DNA of 44,461 nucleotides from Synechococcales cyanobacterium T60_A2020_003 (GCA_015272205.1 JACYMB010000168.1:1-44461); one strand, 5' to 3'; positions 17,552-30,257 are shown, counted from the stretch's first letter. A program made the numbers and translations. Notes: a model not told the origin generated them from the letters alone.

Positions 17552-18748
17552 TCAACCTGGCGTGAGCATGATGAGTTGGTTATTCAGGAGCGATCGCACG
17601 CCTTCCAGATCCATTGCCGTTTCTGCCATGAGCGTTTTGACAGTTTGCTGACGGTCTTGATTCGCATCGCACGCCTTCAGAAAGACTACCTCTGGTTCCG
17701 TCAGGTTGATGACTTGATAATCACAATTAAACAGACAGGGGCTTGGATAGCCCTCAATACACGGGTGCAACGATGGCATCGCAGCCAGTAGTGCTGCATC
17801 GGATGACCAATCGGTTCTGGGTAAGGGAAACCGTCCTAAAAAGAATTCGTAATGGGTGATCGCATCCGGGTTCAGCAACTCCAGCAGTCGATACCGCTGG
17901 CGATCGCTCAGGTGCGCCACCCGCTCCATCAATTCCGGTGATTCTCCAATCAGGGCGTCCAGCGACCAGGTGCGCGGATTCGAGAACCCCAAAAACTCCA
18001 GGCCGGACGCATCAATCAACTCAAACAGCGAATCAATTGAGTAATCAATTTCCTGGGGATGAACGTACATATCTGCAAAGCACTCATCCCGCTGATTTTC
18101 CAGCGACCAGCGTTCCTGTTCGCGTCGTACGAGGCGATTCGTATCCGGCAAGGTCGCAAACAGTTTTCGTCCAATGGCCACGCCATCGGTATAGTCTCCT
18201 CGTTTCTCACCCTGGAGCAGGGCGATCGCCTCCTGCATCAGCTTAATTTCCCAGCGACCTAGCTCCCCATAGACGAAGATGTGCATGATTCCGCCTGGTG
18301 CCAGCTTCCCAGCCAGGGATCGAATCCCTCGAATTGGATCCGGCAAGTGATGAAGCACGCCCACGCAGTTGATCAGGTCAAACTCCCCTGGCAAATTCTC
18401 CGCGTCATACAGGCTGAGATGGTGAAATTCCACCCGATCGGCACCCGATCGCTGACAGCGTTCCTTCGCCACCGCTAGCGCCCCAGAACTGAGATCAATC
18501 CCCGTTACCTGCGCCTTGGGATTCAGATGAACCAGGTACTCGGTTCCGACACCCGTTCCACACCCCGCATCTAGAATCCGAATATCATCTCTGGATGGTT
18601 TCTGTCCGGTGCAAAAGCTATAGGCCGCCTGCCAATTCCATCGCCAGTTATACCCAGGGGGCGGCTCATCTAGAAGCGGTTCAGGCGGAAAGGGATAGGT
18701 ATCATACAGCTTTTCAACGGCGCGACTGACCGATTGGGCATCTAACAT
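17552..18748 (-). CDS. Class I SAM-dependent methyltransferase, unknown substrate
   Basis: 398 residues. The SAM-binding motif I DAGCGTGVGTEYL is near residue 60, the acidic motif II VTGIDLSSGAL follows, and FDLINCVGVLHHLPDP is the post-motif. An N-terminal cap (VEKLYDTYPFPPEPLLDEPPP) and a C-terminal helical region of about 180 residues (from LVRREQERWSL) flank the Rossmann core. This long three-part form is common in cyanobacterial genomes. The substrate cannot be read from sequence. The gene is divergent from apcE across 450 bp. Confidence 0.85.
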   Translation of the reverse strand: MLDAQSVSRAVEKLYDTYPFPPEPLLDEPPPGYNWRWNWQAAYSFCTGQKPSRDDIRILDAGCGTGVGTEYLVHLNPKAQVTGIDLSSGALAVAKERCQRSGADRVEFHHLSLYDAENLPGEFDLINCVGVLHHLPDPIRGIRSLAGKLAPGGIMHIFVYGELGRWEIKLMQEAIALLQGEKRGDYTDGVAIGRKLFATLPDTNRLVRREQERWSLENQRDECFADMYVHPQEIDYSIDSLFELIDASGLEFLGFSNPRTWSLDALIGESPELMERVAHLSDRQRYRLLELLNPDAITHYEFFLGRFPLPRTDWSSDAALLAAMPSLHPCIEGYPSPCLFNCDYQVINLTEPEVVFLKACDANQDRQQTVKTLMAETAMDLEGVRSLLNNQLIMLTPG

Positions 18749-22418
<3,670 letters not shown>

Positions 22419-22432
22419 CCTATGATTCCAAC

Positions 22433-22458
22433 ATGCGGTATCCCCAGCGGTGCCGCAT
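22433..22458 (+). terminator. Hairpin after apcE
   Basis: ATGCGGTA pairs with TGCCGCAT (one G-T pair, 10-nt loop) 15 bp past the apcE stop. The following bases (GCTTGCTT) are only weakly T-rich, so it may act as an attenuator or mRNA 3'-end stabiliser. Confidence 0.5.
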
Positions 22459-22754
22459 GCTTGCTTATCCAGTTAGGTATAAACCCCTTGCCATATCGTT
22501 TTCTGGTTGCATAAATGTGCGATCGCTGTCACCCATGTCGGCAATGTTTCCCCTGTGGACAGTGCCTTAGGGTTTGGCTTGCTGTACAGACTGAAATCGA
22601 TTTTCACGGTGTCAGTCAGTACGTGAGAAACTCGATTACATGGCGTTACAAGCGCGTCAATTAGCAGTAATGTGATCGTCCTGATTCAATGATGAATTGA
22701 AGGGGCGATCGCTTTTTGTGAGAACTAAAAGCTTGACAAATCGCGGATTTCGTA

Positions 22755-22771
22755 CATCTTTGCAAAAGATG
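22755..22771. promoter_or_regulatory. Perfect inverted repeat in the apcA leader or promoter
   Basis: CATCTTT-GCA-AAAGATG, a 7-bp perfect inverted repeat starting 17 bp after a TTGACA (22733-22738) in the 623-bp apcE-apcA gap. It sits where a -10 or the transcript 5' end would be, so it could be an operator or a 5' hairpin that stabilises the abundant apcAB mRNA. I see nothing else recognisable in this gap. Confidence 0.4.
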
Positions 22772-23041
22772 AGGGGATTATTACGAAATATTGCAACCAG
22801 GCGAAGTGGGTGAACTAAATGCCGCAAAATATTTCCGGAAGGTAGCTGAGATTAGGTGCTTGTATCTGTGCTGACATCGATCTGGTGATAGAGGCAGACA
22901 GGCTCAAATCAGAAACAGTTCTTCAATAAAATTTAGCCAAGCTACACCACCGTCTTACATGGGGTTGATGGCTCAGGTGTTCCATCGCGATCGCCTGTTT
23001 TTGCATATTTGGTTACATCTTTTTTCTGGAGGAATCCATCC

Positions 23042-23527
23042 ATGAGCATTGTCACCAAGGCAATCGTTAATGCCGATGCTGAGGCTCGTTATCTCAGCCC
23101 CGGTGAACTCGATCGAATCAAAGCGTTTGTTACCTCTGGCGAAAGCCGTCTGCGGATTGCTCAGGTTCTGACCGAGTCCCGTGAGCGCATCATCAAGCAA
23201 GCAGGTGATGCACTGTTCCAAAAGCGTCCTGATGTTGTTTCTCCTGGTGGAAACGCATACGGCGAAGAAATGACTGCAACTTGTCTGCGCGACATGGACT
23301 ACTACCTCCGTCTGATCACCTACGGTGTAGTTGCTGGTGACGTTACCCCTATTGAGGAAATCGGTATCGTTGGCGTTCGCGAAATGTACAAGTCCCTGGG
23401 AACTCCCATCGACGCAGTTGCTGAGAGCGTTCGCGCAATGAAGAGCGTTGCAACCTCTTTGATGTCTGCTGATGACGCTGCTGAAGCAGGTGCTTATTTC
23501 GACTACGTCATCGGTGCAATGAGCTAG
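23042..23527 (+). CDS. apcA: Allophycocyanin alpha subunit
   Basis: 161 residues, the exact family length. The bilin-attachment site is Cys81 in [15 protein letters not shown]. With ApcB it forms the trimeric discs of the phycobilisome core, absorbing near 650 nm and passing energy to ApcE. The frame is open from 23009, but the ATG at 23042 ([18 protein letters not shown]) is the conserved start and is preceded by GGAGG with normal spacing. Codon use is strongly biased (GTT, GCA, CGC), as expected for a very highly expressed gene. apcB follows 69 bp downstream. Confidence 0.99.
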   Translation: MSIVTKAIVNADAEARYLSPGELDRIKAFVTSGESRLRIAQVLTESRERIIKQAGDALFQKRPDVVSPGGNAYGEEMTATCLRDMDYYLRLITYGVVAGDVTPIEEIGIVGVREMYKSLGTPIDAVAESVRAMKSVATSLMSADDAAEAGAYFDYVIGAMS

Positions 23528-23596
23528 GTTTTAGCCTTGCTTCTTGGACGGTTACTACTCAAAATTGACGACCTCATTTTTTAAGGAAACGAGATC

Positions 23597-24082
23597 ATGC
23601 AAGACGCAATTACTTCTGTTATCAACTCTTCCGACGTTCAGGGTAAGTACCTTGACGGCGCTGCGATGGATAAGCTGAAGAGCTACTTCTCCACGGGTGC
23701 ATTGCGCGTTCGTGCGGCAACCGCTATCAGCGCTAATGCAGCAGCTATCGTTAAGGAAGCAGTTGCTAAGTCCCTGCTATACTCCGACGTTACCCGTCCC
23801 GGTGGAAACATGTACACCACCCGTCGCTATGCTGCTTGCATCCGCGACCTCGACTACTACCTCCGCTATGCAACCTATGCAATGCTAGCTGGCGATCCGT
23901 CCATCCTGGATGAGCGCGTTCTCAACGGTTTGAAGGAAACCTACAACTCCTTGGGTGTACCCATCGGTTCTACCGTTCAAGCAATCCAAGCGATGAAGGA
24001 AGTAACCGCTAGCCTGGTAGGCGCTGACGCTGGTAAAGAAATGGGCGTTTACTTCGACTACATCTCCTCTGGCTTGAGCTAG
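23597..24082 (+). CDS. apcB: Allophycocyanin beta subunit
   Basis: 161 residues starting [20 protein letters not shown]. Phycocyanobilin is carried at Cys81 ([16 protein letters not shown]). Asn71 in GGNMY is the position that is gamma-N-methylated in this family. It pairs with ApcA in core discs. An AAGGAAACGAG ribosome site precedes the ATG. It shares the high-expression codon bias of apcA. The 241-bp gap to apcC has no clear terminator, so read-through into apcC is likely. Confidence 0.99.
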   Translation: MQDAITSVINSSDVQGKYLDGAAMDKLKSYFSTGALRVRAATAISANAAAIVKEAVAKSLLYSDVTRPGGNMYTTRRYAACIRDLDYYLRYATYAMLAGDPSILDERVLNGLKETYNSLGVPIGSTVQAIQAMKEVTASLVGADAGKEMGVYFDYISSGLS

Positions 24083-24323
24083 GGCAGATTCACGAGTTGA
24101 ATAGTTTTGGATTCTACGGTTTTAGTTAGGATTCATCGCTAGTAACTCAATCACCTCTAGGGCTGGGAAATTTTGGAGACGTTTTAGGGGGCAAATGGCT
24201 TCAATGCTATTGGTCTTTAAGCAATCCCCGAATTCCCAGTCCTACGGGTCTAGATCTACGGAACATAGTCCGTAATTCGATACAAATTTGCTTTAGTTGA
24301 CACATTGAAGGAGAGCGAGATCC

Positions 24324-24527
24324 ATGCGAATGTTTAAGGTTACGGCTTGCGTCCCTAGCCAGACTCGGATTCGTACTCAGCGTGAGTTGCAGAATACCTA
24401 CTTTACGAAGCTGGTTCCCTATGACAATTGGTTCCGTGAGCAGCAGCGCATCATGAAGATGGGCGGCAGGATTGTGAAGGTTGAGCTAGCCACTGGCAAG
24501 CCCGGAACAAACACAGGTCTGGCGTAA
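24324..24527 (+). CDS. apcC: Phycobilisome core linker ApcC (L-C, 7.8 kDa)
   Basis: 67 residues: MRMFKVTACVPSQTRIRTQRELQNTYFTKLV, then a basic middle and a GRIVKVELATGKPG end. This is the CpcD-like domain of the small core linker that caps allophycocyanin trimers and tunes their spectrum. A GGAGAG ribosome site precedes the ATG. It is the last gene of the cluster, and two terminators follow within 130 bp. Confidence 0.98.
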   Translation: MRMFKVTACVPSQTRIRTQRELQNTYFTKLVPYDNWFREQQRIMKMGGRIVKVELATGKPGTNTGLA

Positions 24528-24561
24528 CGACGAGACGCTAGGTCTTATTAAAGACAAGTTT

Positions 24562-26025
24562 TTAATCAAAAAGCATACATAACCCTGTAGTGATACAGGT
24601 TTTTATGGGATAGCTGTTCTGTAGCGTTGATGAGAGGCTTTTTAGTCTCTTTTTTTTTATCGGAATTGCCATACATCGCCTCAAAAATCGAACCGCCAAC
24701 TCCGGTCTAGCTCCCCAATGCAGATGCACATAGGAGGCATGAAGGGAGCGATCGCCCCATCCTTCGGGCACATCGACATGATCCTGGGTGTAGCCGTTGA
24801 GATGATACAGCGGTTCTGATGGAACATCAGTGAGGCGCGATCGATGAAATTCGTGTCCCCGGACAGTCTCTTGGGGAATCACCAGGCAAGTCTCCCGTTG
24901 AGCTGTTGCCTCTCGATATCCCAGGGTTAGGCGATCGCCCATCACTACCGACGTTGACAACACGCCTGCCATTGACCAAGTATTGCGGTCAAAATCTTGG
25001 ATACGTTGGCAGAGATACATCAACCCTCCACACTCCGCATAGGTGGGGATACCTCTCTGAATTGCCGATCGGACAGCCTGGAGAGCGTTTTTATTGTTTG
25101 AGAGTTCCGCCGCGAAGATTTCTGGGAAGCCCCCACCAAAGTAGAGTCCGTGGATCTCGTCCGGGAAGGTTGAATCGCGCAGGGGACTCCAGGGAACAAG
25201 ATCCGCTCCTAGCGCGTTGAGCAAGTCCAGGTTGTCCGCATAGTAGAAGTTAAAAGCATCATCCTGGGCGATCGCCACCCTAGGCCGACCAGACACCGGT
25301 TCCACCGATCCAAACAAGGATGGAATCGAAGACACCTCGGAACACCTCAGCAGCGGTTCCAGCACTGTCCAGTCGAAACAGGTTGCGCCCAAGGTCGCCA
25401 ACCGCGAAAAAATTTGCTGCGATTCCGGCAATTCTCCCACCGGAACTAACCCTAAATGGCGATCGCGAATCTGAATCTCATCCTGGCGGCGCAATACTCC
25501 CAAGATTGGGATATTTAAAGGAGCGATCGCTTCTTTGAGTAAGGCGAGATGGCGATCGCTCCCGACTCGATTCAGCACTACCCCGGCGATCGTTAGGCGG
25601 GGATCAAAGGATCGATAGCCGTGGATAATGGCAGCAACCGATCGGGACAGACGGCTACAGTCCAAAACCAGCGCAACCGGAAGATTCAGCAATCGCGCAA
25701 TGTGGGCTGTGCTTGCCGTTTCACTTGCCCCGGCTCCATCAAATAAACCCATCACCCCTTCGACGATCGCATAGGCAGCCGTACTCGCATGATGGGCAAA
25801 GCAAGTGCGGACGTAATCCTCGGAGGTCAAGACCGGATCGAGATTACGGCAGGGAAGTCCGGTGATGCGCTGATGAAACATCGGATCAATGTAATCCGGC
25901 CCCACTTTAAAGGATTGAACTCTCTGCGAGGAGGGCGATCGCCGCTGAGCCAATGCCGCCAACAACGCCAACGTTACCGTTGTTTTACCCGATCCACTGC
26001 GATCGCCCGCAATCACTAATGCCAC
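24562..26025 (-). CDS. cbiA: Cobyrinate a,c-diamide synthase
   Basis: 487 residues from a GTG start. The N-terminal ATP-binding domain has the P-loop GDRSGSGKTTVTLAL and the VEGVMGLFDGAGAS segment. The C-terminal class I glutamine amidotransferase domain has GGGFPEIFAAEL and the catalytic cysteine in YAECGGLMYLC, and it ends with SYVHLHWG. The enzyme amidates the a and c side chains of (hydrogeno)cobyrinate with glutamine and ATP, in B12 or pseudo-B12 synthesis. Family members normally end close after ARPELAVRFLRRC. Here about 30 more residues follow (KKKRLKSL..), encoded by the two apcC terminators on the opposite strand. Confidence 0.93.
   Translation of the reverse strand: MALVIAGDRSGSGKTTVTLALLAALAQRRSPSSQRVQSFKVGPDYIDPMFHQRITGLPCRNLDPVLTSEDYVRTCFAHHASTAAYAIVEGVMGLFDGAGASETASTAHIARLLNLPVALVLDCSRLSRSVAAIIHGYRSFDPRLTIAGVVLNRVGSDRHLALLKEAIAPLNIPILGVLRRQDEIQIRDRHLGLVPVGELPESQQIFSRLATLGATCFDWTVLEPLLRCSEVSSIPSLFGSVEPVSGRPRVAIAQDDAFNFYYADNLDLLNALGADLVPWSPLRDSTFPDEIHGLYFGGGFPEIFAAELSNNKNALQAVRSAIQRGIPTYAECGGLMYLCQRIQDFDRNTWSMAGVLSTSVVMGDRLTLGYREATAQRETCLVIPQETVRGHEFHRSRLTDVPSEPLYHLNGYTQDHVDVPEGWGDRSLHASYVHLHWGARPELAVRFLRRCMAIPIKKKRLKSLSSTLQNSYPIKTCITTGLCMLFD
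24584..24604 (+). terminator. First terminator after apcC
   Basis: Perfect 6-bp stem (CCTGTA / TACAGG, 4-nt loop) followed by TTTTT. It lies inside the 3' end of the convergent cbiA frame. Confidence 0.8.
24633..24658 (+). terminator. Second, stronger terminator after apcC
   Basis: 7-bp stem (AGAGGCT / AGTCTCT, one G-T pair, 4-nt T loop) followed by eight T. It also lies within the cbiA reading frame on the other strand. Confidence 0.8.
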
Positions 26026-26090
26026 GGCCTAACATTTCCCACTCAGCTTTCGGATCATAAGCGACTGTCGGCTTTTCGGCATACCCAGCA

Positions 26091-26978
26091 TTAACGGGCA
26101 AAGGTGCGCCGCCAACGATTCACTTGTAGTTCTCCCAAATGCGCCAGGGTTTGCGATTGACTGAGCTGTTCCTGCAAGGCTACAACCTCTTGTTGAAGGC
26201 GATCATGGGCAGTTTGGAGGGTTTGGGTATTTAAACGCTGCATCGATAATTCATGCTGAGCATCGTGTAATTGCTGTTGCAGTGCTGATTTTTCCGATTG
26301 CCAGGAATCCTGCATGTCCGTCAAATTAGCAATTTTTTGGTGAAGATGATTCAGCGCTTCGGTGTACTCTGTGTCTTTTTGCTGGAGCTGGGCTTGGAGT
26401 TGGGCGATCGCCTTTCCGTTCTCCTCAGCTTGAGTATCCAATTTCATCGTTAGGGTCGCCACTGACGTTTCTAGTTTCGCAGCTTCTTTTTGGAGTTTGG
26501 TGTGGGCTTTCTTCAGCACTGCATACTCCTCCACTTGAGCTTCCAGCGCTTGAATTTGGGTTTTGTGGGCGATCGCCTCTTGCTCCAAAGTCTGGCACTG
26601 CTGATCCGAGGTCGTTTTCGCATCTTGAGCCGTCTTCAGATCTGCCTGTAGAGCTGCGATCTGGTGCTTCAAGTCCTCAAGTTGAGCCTGTAGCGCTTTA
26701 TTCTCCTCCTGTTGAACGGCAATTTGCCGATCGCGTTCGTGGATCAATGCCTGGAAATCGGGTGAAGCAGATGGAGCAGGCGCTGCCACCGATGCTTGAG
26801 GGGGGGCGATCGCTGCTTCTGCTGGGGGTGTTTCTCGTTTTTCTGGAGCGCTTTCGGGCGTTGAAGTCGGAGACGACGATACCGACGCTGAACCCCGTTT
26901 AGCCGTCGATGACGACTGGGTTGCCACACGGTTTTGAGCCGTCGAACCTGCCGATTTAGGTTGTCTTCGTTTTGCCAT
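26091..26978 (-). CDS. Long coiled-coil protein, unknown
   Basis: 295 residues from the ATG at 26978. An ATG at 26984 abuts AGGAGG directly, and 26978 has the proper 6-nt spacing. The first 85 residues are a low-complexity Ser/Thr/Ala/Pro/Lys-rich linker (KRRQPKSAGSTAQN..). From about residue 88 to 285 it is one nearly continuous heptad coiled coil rich in Gln, Ala, Leu and Glu. There is no signal peptide or membrane segment. A structural or scaffolding role is plausible, but no family is recognised. Low-complexity coiled coils give misleading similarity hits. It may share a transcript with cbiA downstream (65-bp gap). Confidence 0.7.
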   Translation of the reverse strand: MAKRRQPKSAGSTAQNRVATQSSSTAKRGSASVSSSPTSTPESAPEKRETPPAEAAIAPPQASVAAPAPSASPDFQALIHERDRQIAVQQEENKALQAQLEDLKHQIAALQADLKTAQDAKTTSDQQCQTLEQEAIAHKTQIQALEAQVEEYAVLKKAHTKLQKEAAKLETSVATLTMKLDTQAEENGKAIAQLQAQLQQKDTEYTEALNHLHQKIANLTDMQDSWQSEKSALQQQLHDAQHELSMQRLNTQTLQTAHDRLQQEVVALQEQLSQSQTLAHLGELQVNRWRRTFAR

Positions 26979-27146
26979 AACCATCCTCCTTGAAGCATCT
27001 AAAATTTAATTCGTTCAGCATACAGTAGGGCTGGAAGTCCTCGGTAAAACTTGACATTTTCTACAATCTTGCGTTGCATATAATGGCTGAGGGTTACGAA
27101 ATCTCACAAAACGTTAACTAACGATCACCCAGTAGGAGGGATGCGC

Positions 27147-28043
27147 GTGCAGGTATTAGAGACAGTGGCCGGACGGTCGGTTGAAGATGTATTGGCAATT
27201 ACCCGATCGATTGGCTGGGGGGCTGCCGACATTTTGCGCGCCTTCTACCGTGGAGAAGCGCCCGATGGTGCAGAACTGGATGTTCACGAAAAGAAAGATG
27301 GCCCGATTACCGCTGCGGACTTAGCGGCCAACCATTACATTCTGGATCACCTCACAGACGCCTTAGGTCACGACAGCTTTGGCTATCTCAGCGAAGAAAC
27401 TTACAAAGCCAAAGGAAAGCAAGAACCGTTTCCCGATCCGTGGCTGTGGATCATTGATCCCCTAGACGGAACTCGTGACTTTATTGATAAGACTGGAGAG
27501 TACGCACTGCATATTGCGCTGACCCATCTCGGTCGTCCGGTTCTAACCGTGGTTGTTTGTCCCGAACTGGAAAAACTCTACTTTGCGTCCCTGGGCAACG
27601 GTGCGTTTGTAGAAACTCCAGACGGCACTGTAAAGCAATTAACTGTTTCCGATCGCTCAAATCCTGAAGATCTCGTGGTCGTGGTCAGCCGCACCCACCG
27701 AGACGAGCGGTTTAACAATTTGCTTAAGCAGTTGCCCTGCCCGAAACAGCTTGCGGTGGGTAGTGTGGGTGGCAAGGTTGCGGCGTTGGTGGATCAGCGG
27801 GCGGATATCTACATTTCCCTATCGGGGAAGTCGGCTCCTAAGGATTGGGATATGGCGGCTCCTGAGCTGATTCTGACGGAAGCAGGCGGGAAATTCACCT
27901 ACCTAGATGGTTCACCGTTGCAGTACAACCGGGGAGATGTGAATCAGTGGGGATGCCTGATTGCCAGCAATGGGCATTATCACGAGTCACTGCTTAAAGA
28001 GGCCGCCGAGATTTTAGAAAAAATTGACGCAGGCGTGAAGTAG
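27147..28043 (+). CDS. cysQ: 3'(2'),5'-bisphosphate nucleotidase / inositol-phosphatase family (CysQ-like)
   Basis: About 298 residues. It has the metal-site motifs of the lithium-sensitive phosphatase superfamily: SEET near residue 87, DPLDGTRDF near 108, and WDMAAPELILTEAGG in the C-terminal third. CysQ hydrolyses 3'-phosphoadenosine 5'-phosphate, linking it to sulfate assimilation. Inositol-1-phosphatase activity is an alternative. An AGGAGG at 27134-27139 is one base from ATG 27141 and seven from GTG 27147, so the GTG may be the real start (difference of two residues). Its TAG stop (28041-28043) overlaps the first copy of the repeat array. Confidence 0.85.
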   Translation: MQVLETVAGRSVEDVLAITRSIGWGAADILRAFYRGEAPDGAELDVHEKKDGPITAADLAANHYILDHLTDALGHDSFGYLSEETYKAKGKQEPFPDPWLWIIDPLDGTRDFIDKTGEYALHIALTHLGRPVLTVVVCPELEKLYFASLGNGAFVETPDGTVKQLTVSDRSNPEDLVVVVSRTHRDERFNNLLKQLPCPKQLAVGSVGGKVAALVDQRADIYISLSGKSAPKDWDMAAPELILTEAGGKFTYLDGSPLQYNRGDVNQWGCLIASNGHYHESLLKEAAEILEKIDAGVK

Positions 28044-28104
28044 AGACGGATTGAGCCGATAGATCTTCCTTAAAGATCAGGGTTTCGTTGCAAAACCCGC
28101 TTCT
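28042..28104 (-). repeat. Palindromic-end repeat, array copy 1 (diverged)
   Basis: A 63-nt unit read on the minus strand. Its left end (GCGGGTTTTG) is well kept and its right arm (AATCCGTC) is degraded. It begins within the stop codon of the CysQ gene. Confidence 0.65.
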
Positions 28105-28131
28105 AGCGTATACCTCTGTTTCTCCAATAGG

Positions 28132-28194
28132 TACGGGCGGGTTTAGCCGATCGCTTTTGCTTACTATCAGGGTTTCGTTGCAAAACCCGCCCCT
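28132..28194 (-). repeat. Palindromic-end repeat, array copy 2
   Basis: A 63-nt unit on the minus strand: AGGGGCGGGTTTTG, 34 bp, CTAAACCCGCCCGTA. The arms GGGCGGGTTT and AAACCCGCCC pair perfectly. A second inner pairing (GGGTTT with AAACCC, 7-nt loop) is also possible. Confidence 0.85.
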
Positions 28195-28220
28195 GGCGGT
28201 ATACATCTATTCCCCATAGA

Positions 28221-28283
28221 TACGGGCGGATTTAGCCGATAATTCTTGCCAAATCTTATGATTTCACCATAAAATCCGCCCCT
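28221..28283 (-). repeat. Palindromic-end repeat, array copy 3
   Basis: A 63-nt unit on the minus strand with GGGCGGATTT and AAATCCGCCC arms. Relative to copy 2, one base has changed in each arm and the stem still pairs. The spacers between array copies (27 and 26 bp) are also similar, both containing GTATAC and a CCxATAG motif, giving an 89/90-bp period. Confidence 0.85.
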
Positions 28284-28480
28284 ACATACCTAACATTGAA
28301 TTCATCCAGGTGAATGCTCCTTACAAAATCTGAACAATTTTCTCCGAAGATAGAAGAAATTTCGCGTAGATATTGCTAGAACCCTTGTCAACCTTCAAGG
28401 CTTAACCCAAATTTTACCCCGTCTTGGAGTTCAGCTTTGATAAGCTGAGGATGCCGCGCAAGGAATACGACCTCCGAACG

Positions 28481-29365
28481 ATGCATAAGCTTCTCTCTGG
28501 TGCGTTGAGTGTTGAACGGTTAACGATTGAGATTGCCGATTTGCCTGAGCAGTTGCAAGGCGTTACCATTGTCCAGCTTTCTGACCTCCATTACGACGGT
28601 TTGCGCTTATCGGATTCGTTGCTAGAAGAGGCGATCGCCCATAGCAATGATATTGATCCGGATATCGTTGTTCTCACCGGAGATCACGTCACGGATGATC
28701 CGACGCCAATTAATGCCCTTGTCGAACGACTTCAACAACTACGGAGCAAGGCGGGCGTTTATGCCATTCTGGGAAATCACGATATTGTGCCCAGTTTCGC
28801 CAAAGCTCAAATCACCGAAGCGTTTGAAGCAGGTGGGATTTCGGTTTTATGGAATGCGATCGCCTATCCCTTCGAAAACGATCTACCCCTAGTGGGACTA
28901 GCCGATTATTGGTCACGGGAATTCAATCCCAGCGCCACCCTCGATCAGCTAGATCCCGCAACACCACGGATCGTTCTCTCCCATAATCCCGATAGTGCCG
29001 TCCCCCTGATGCAGTGGCGCGTGGATTTGCAACTGTCCGGGCACACCCACGGCGGCCAAATCGTTTTACCGGGTCTAGGGCCTGTCCCCAGTTGGTATCA
29101 ACAGGTGCGTCGTCATGTTCCTAAGTCATTGCGTCCTTGGATTCCCTACATGCGGGAGGATTGCCATAAGGTGGTGAAGCACTGGGAGTGGGCACAAGGA
29201 CTCCACACCGTTGGAAAAAACCAGCTTTACGTGAACCGTGGATTAGGCACATTCCCGCCCGGACGGTTGCTTTGCCCGCCTGAATTGACAGTGATTACCT
29301 TAGTTCCTCAAAAGATCCCAACTCCTGCAACCGTTGCACCCAAGCAAGCCGTTAGTCCGGTTTAG
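28481..29365 (+). CDS. Calcineurin-like metallophosphoesterase
   Basis: 294 residues from ATG 28481. The frame opens further upstream (TTG 28424, ATG 28451), but the conserved part starts at MHKLLSGALSVE. All metal ligand blocks are present in order: QLSDLHYDG, VVLTGDHVTDD, ILGNHD, SHNPD and SGHTHGGQ. This is the YkuE-like branch of the superfamily, whose members are often membrane-associated phosphohydrolases. The substrate is unknown, and LpxG/LpxH-like lipid hydrolysis is one possibility. No signal peptide is seen. It lies downstream of the repeat array. Confidence 0.88.
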   Translation: MHKLLSGALSVERLTIEIADLPEQLQGVTIVQLSDLHYDGLRLSDSLLEEAIAHSNDIDPDIVVLTGDHVTDDPTPINALVERLQQLRSKAGVYAILGNHDIVPSFAKAQITEAFEAGGISVLWNAIAYPFENDLPLVGLADYWSREFNPSATLDQLDPATPRIVLSHNPDSAVPLMQWRVDLQLSGHTHGGQIVLPGLGPVPSWYQQVRRHVPKSLRPWIPYMREDCHKVVKHWEWAQGLHTVGKNQLYVNRGLGTFPPGRLLCPPELTVITLVPQKIPTPATVAPKQAVSPV

Positions 29366-29402
29366 AAAATGCATCGTGTCCATCCTCTCCTAATCGTGGG
29401 GA

Positions 29403-29957
29403 ATGAAGATTCAAGACTTGCAATCCGATCAGTCTGACCGTATTCAGCAAGCCGCTGTACTACTGCTCGATGGGTTTCAGGACTGGCCGAGCGGATGGAA
29501 AACCCTAGAGTCAGCGCTAAAAGAAGTTCATGAGTCGCTAGCCGACGCTCGCCTTAGTCGTGTTGCGCTGGATGCAGCCGGACAGGTGATCGGCTGGATT
29601 GGCGCGATTCAAATTAATCCCTATCTCTGGGAACTTCATCCGCTGGTCGTCAAGGAGAGGTATCGAGGGCAAGGGATTGGGCGATCGCTCGTCCAAGATT
29701 TAGAACAACAGGTGGCATTGCGCGGAGGCGTCACCCTCTGGCTAGGCACCGATGACGATCATGATTGCACATCCCTCTTCGGAACCGATGTGTATCCCAA
29801 CGTCTTGGAACGCTTGATGCACCTTACCGCCCATCGTGAGCATCCCTGTGCGTTCTATCGAAAAATGGGGTTCAGCGTCGTGGGCGTGTTGCCCGATGCC
29901 AACGGCTGGGGACGCCCCGATATTTTGATGGCCAAACGGATGACGCCCAAGGCTTAA
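29403..29957 (+). CDS. GNAT-family N-acetyltransferase
   Basis: 184 residues. The acetyl-CoA binding signature is RYRGQGIGRSLVQDLEQQV (about 90-108), preceded by the beta strand LHPLVVKE. After it come WLGTDDDHDCTSLFGTDVYPNVLERL and HPCAFYRKMGFSVVGVLPDANGWGRPDILMAKR. The latter part resembles environmental GNAT proteins often annotated as aminoglycoside 6'-acetyltransferase-like, but resistance activity cannot be inferred from that. It lies 37 bp after the metallophosphoesterase, so cotranscription is likely. Confidence 0.85.
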   Translation: MKIQDLQSDQSDRIQQAAVLLLDGFQDWPSGWKTLESALKEVHESLADARLSRVALDAAGQVIGWIGAIQINPYLWELHPLVVKERYRGQGIGRSLVQDLEQQVALRGGVTLWLGTDDDHDCTSLFGTDVYPNVLERLMHLTAHREHPCAFYRKMGFSVVGVLPDANGWGRPDILMAKRMTPKA

Positions 29958-30257
29958 TATTCGCTTTACCTGAGCTTCACCTCCGTATGACATAGTGTCT
30001 ATGCGTTGGCGATCGCCTCTCAACTCCGTATTTCTGCGGCTACTGGCGATCGCCCATAGACTCCGCTCTCCCCGTTGGCTAGCCCTACGTTTATTGTCCT
30101 TGAATACACTCAGTTAGAGGCTACGCTGCATCGTCAGCACGCAGCAATCAAAGCTGGCATCGTGAACCCACGGTTTCCGACTCCGCCTTTGGAACAGGCA
30201 GCCCCGGCAAGAGCGGTGTCCAACCTTTACTGTTGTTTTCGGTGCAATAAAGCAGAT

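Noticed and set aside
26025-26090. Cobalamin riboswitch upstream of cbiA
   Set aside because: The gap is too short, and no B12-box-like motif was seen there or ahead of the coiled-coil gene.
28041-28290. Possible CRISPR array
   Set aside because: The period is 89/90 bp, units have inverted-repeat ends and spacers are alike. No cas genes are present.
30075-30257. 61-residue N-terminal extension of the RTX protein from a TTG
   Set aside because: Its composition is non-coding-like, with a Cys cluster and HIP1-derived sequence upstream. The conserved region begins at ATG 30258.
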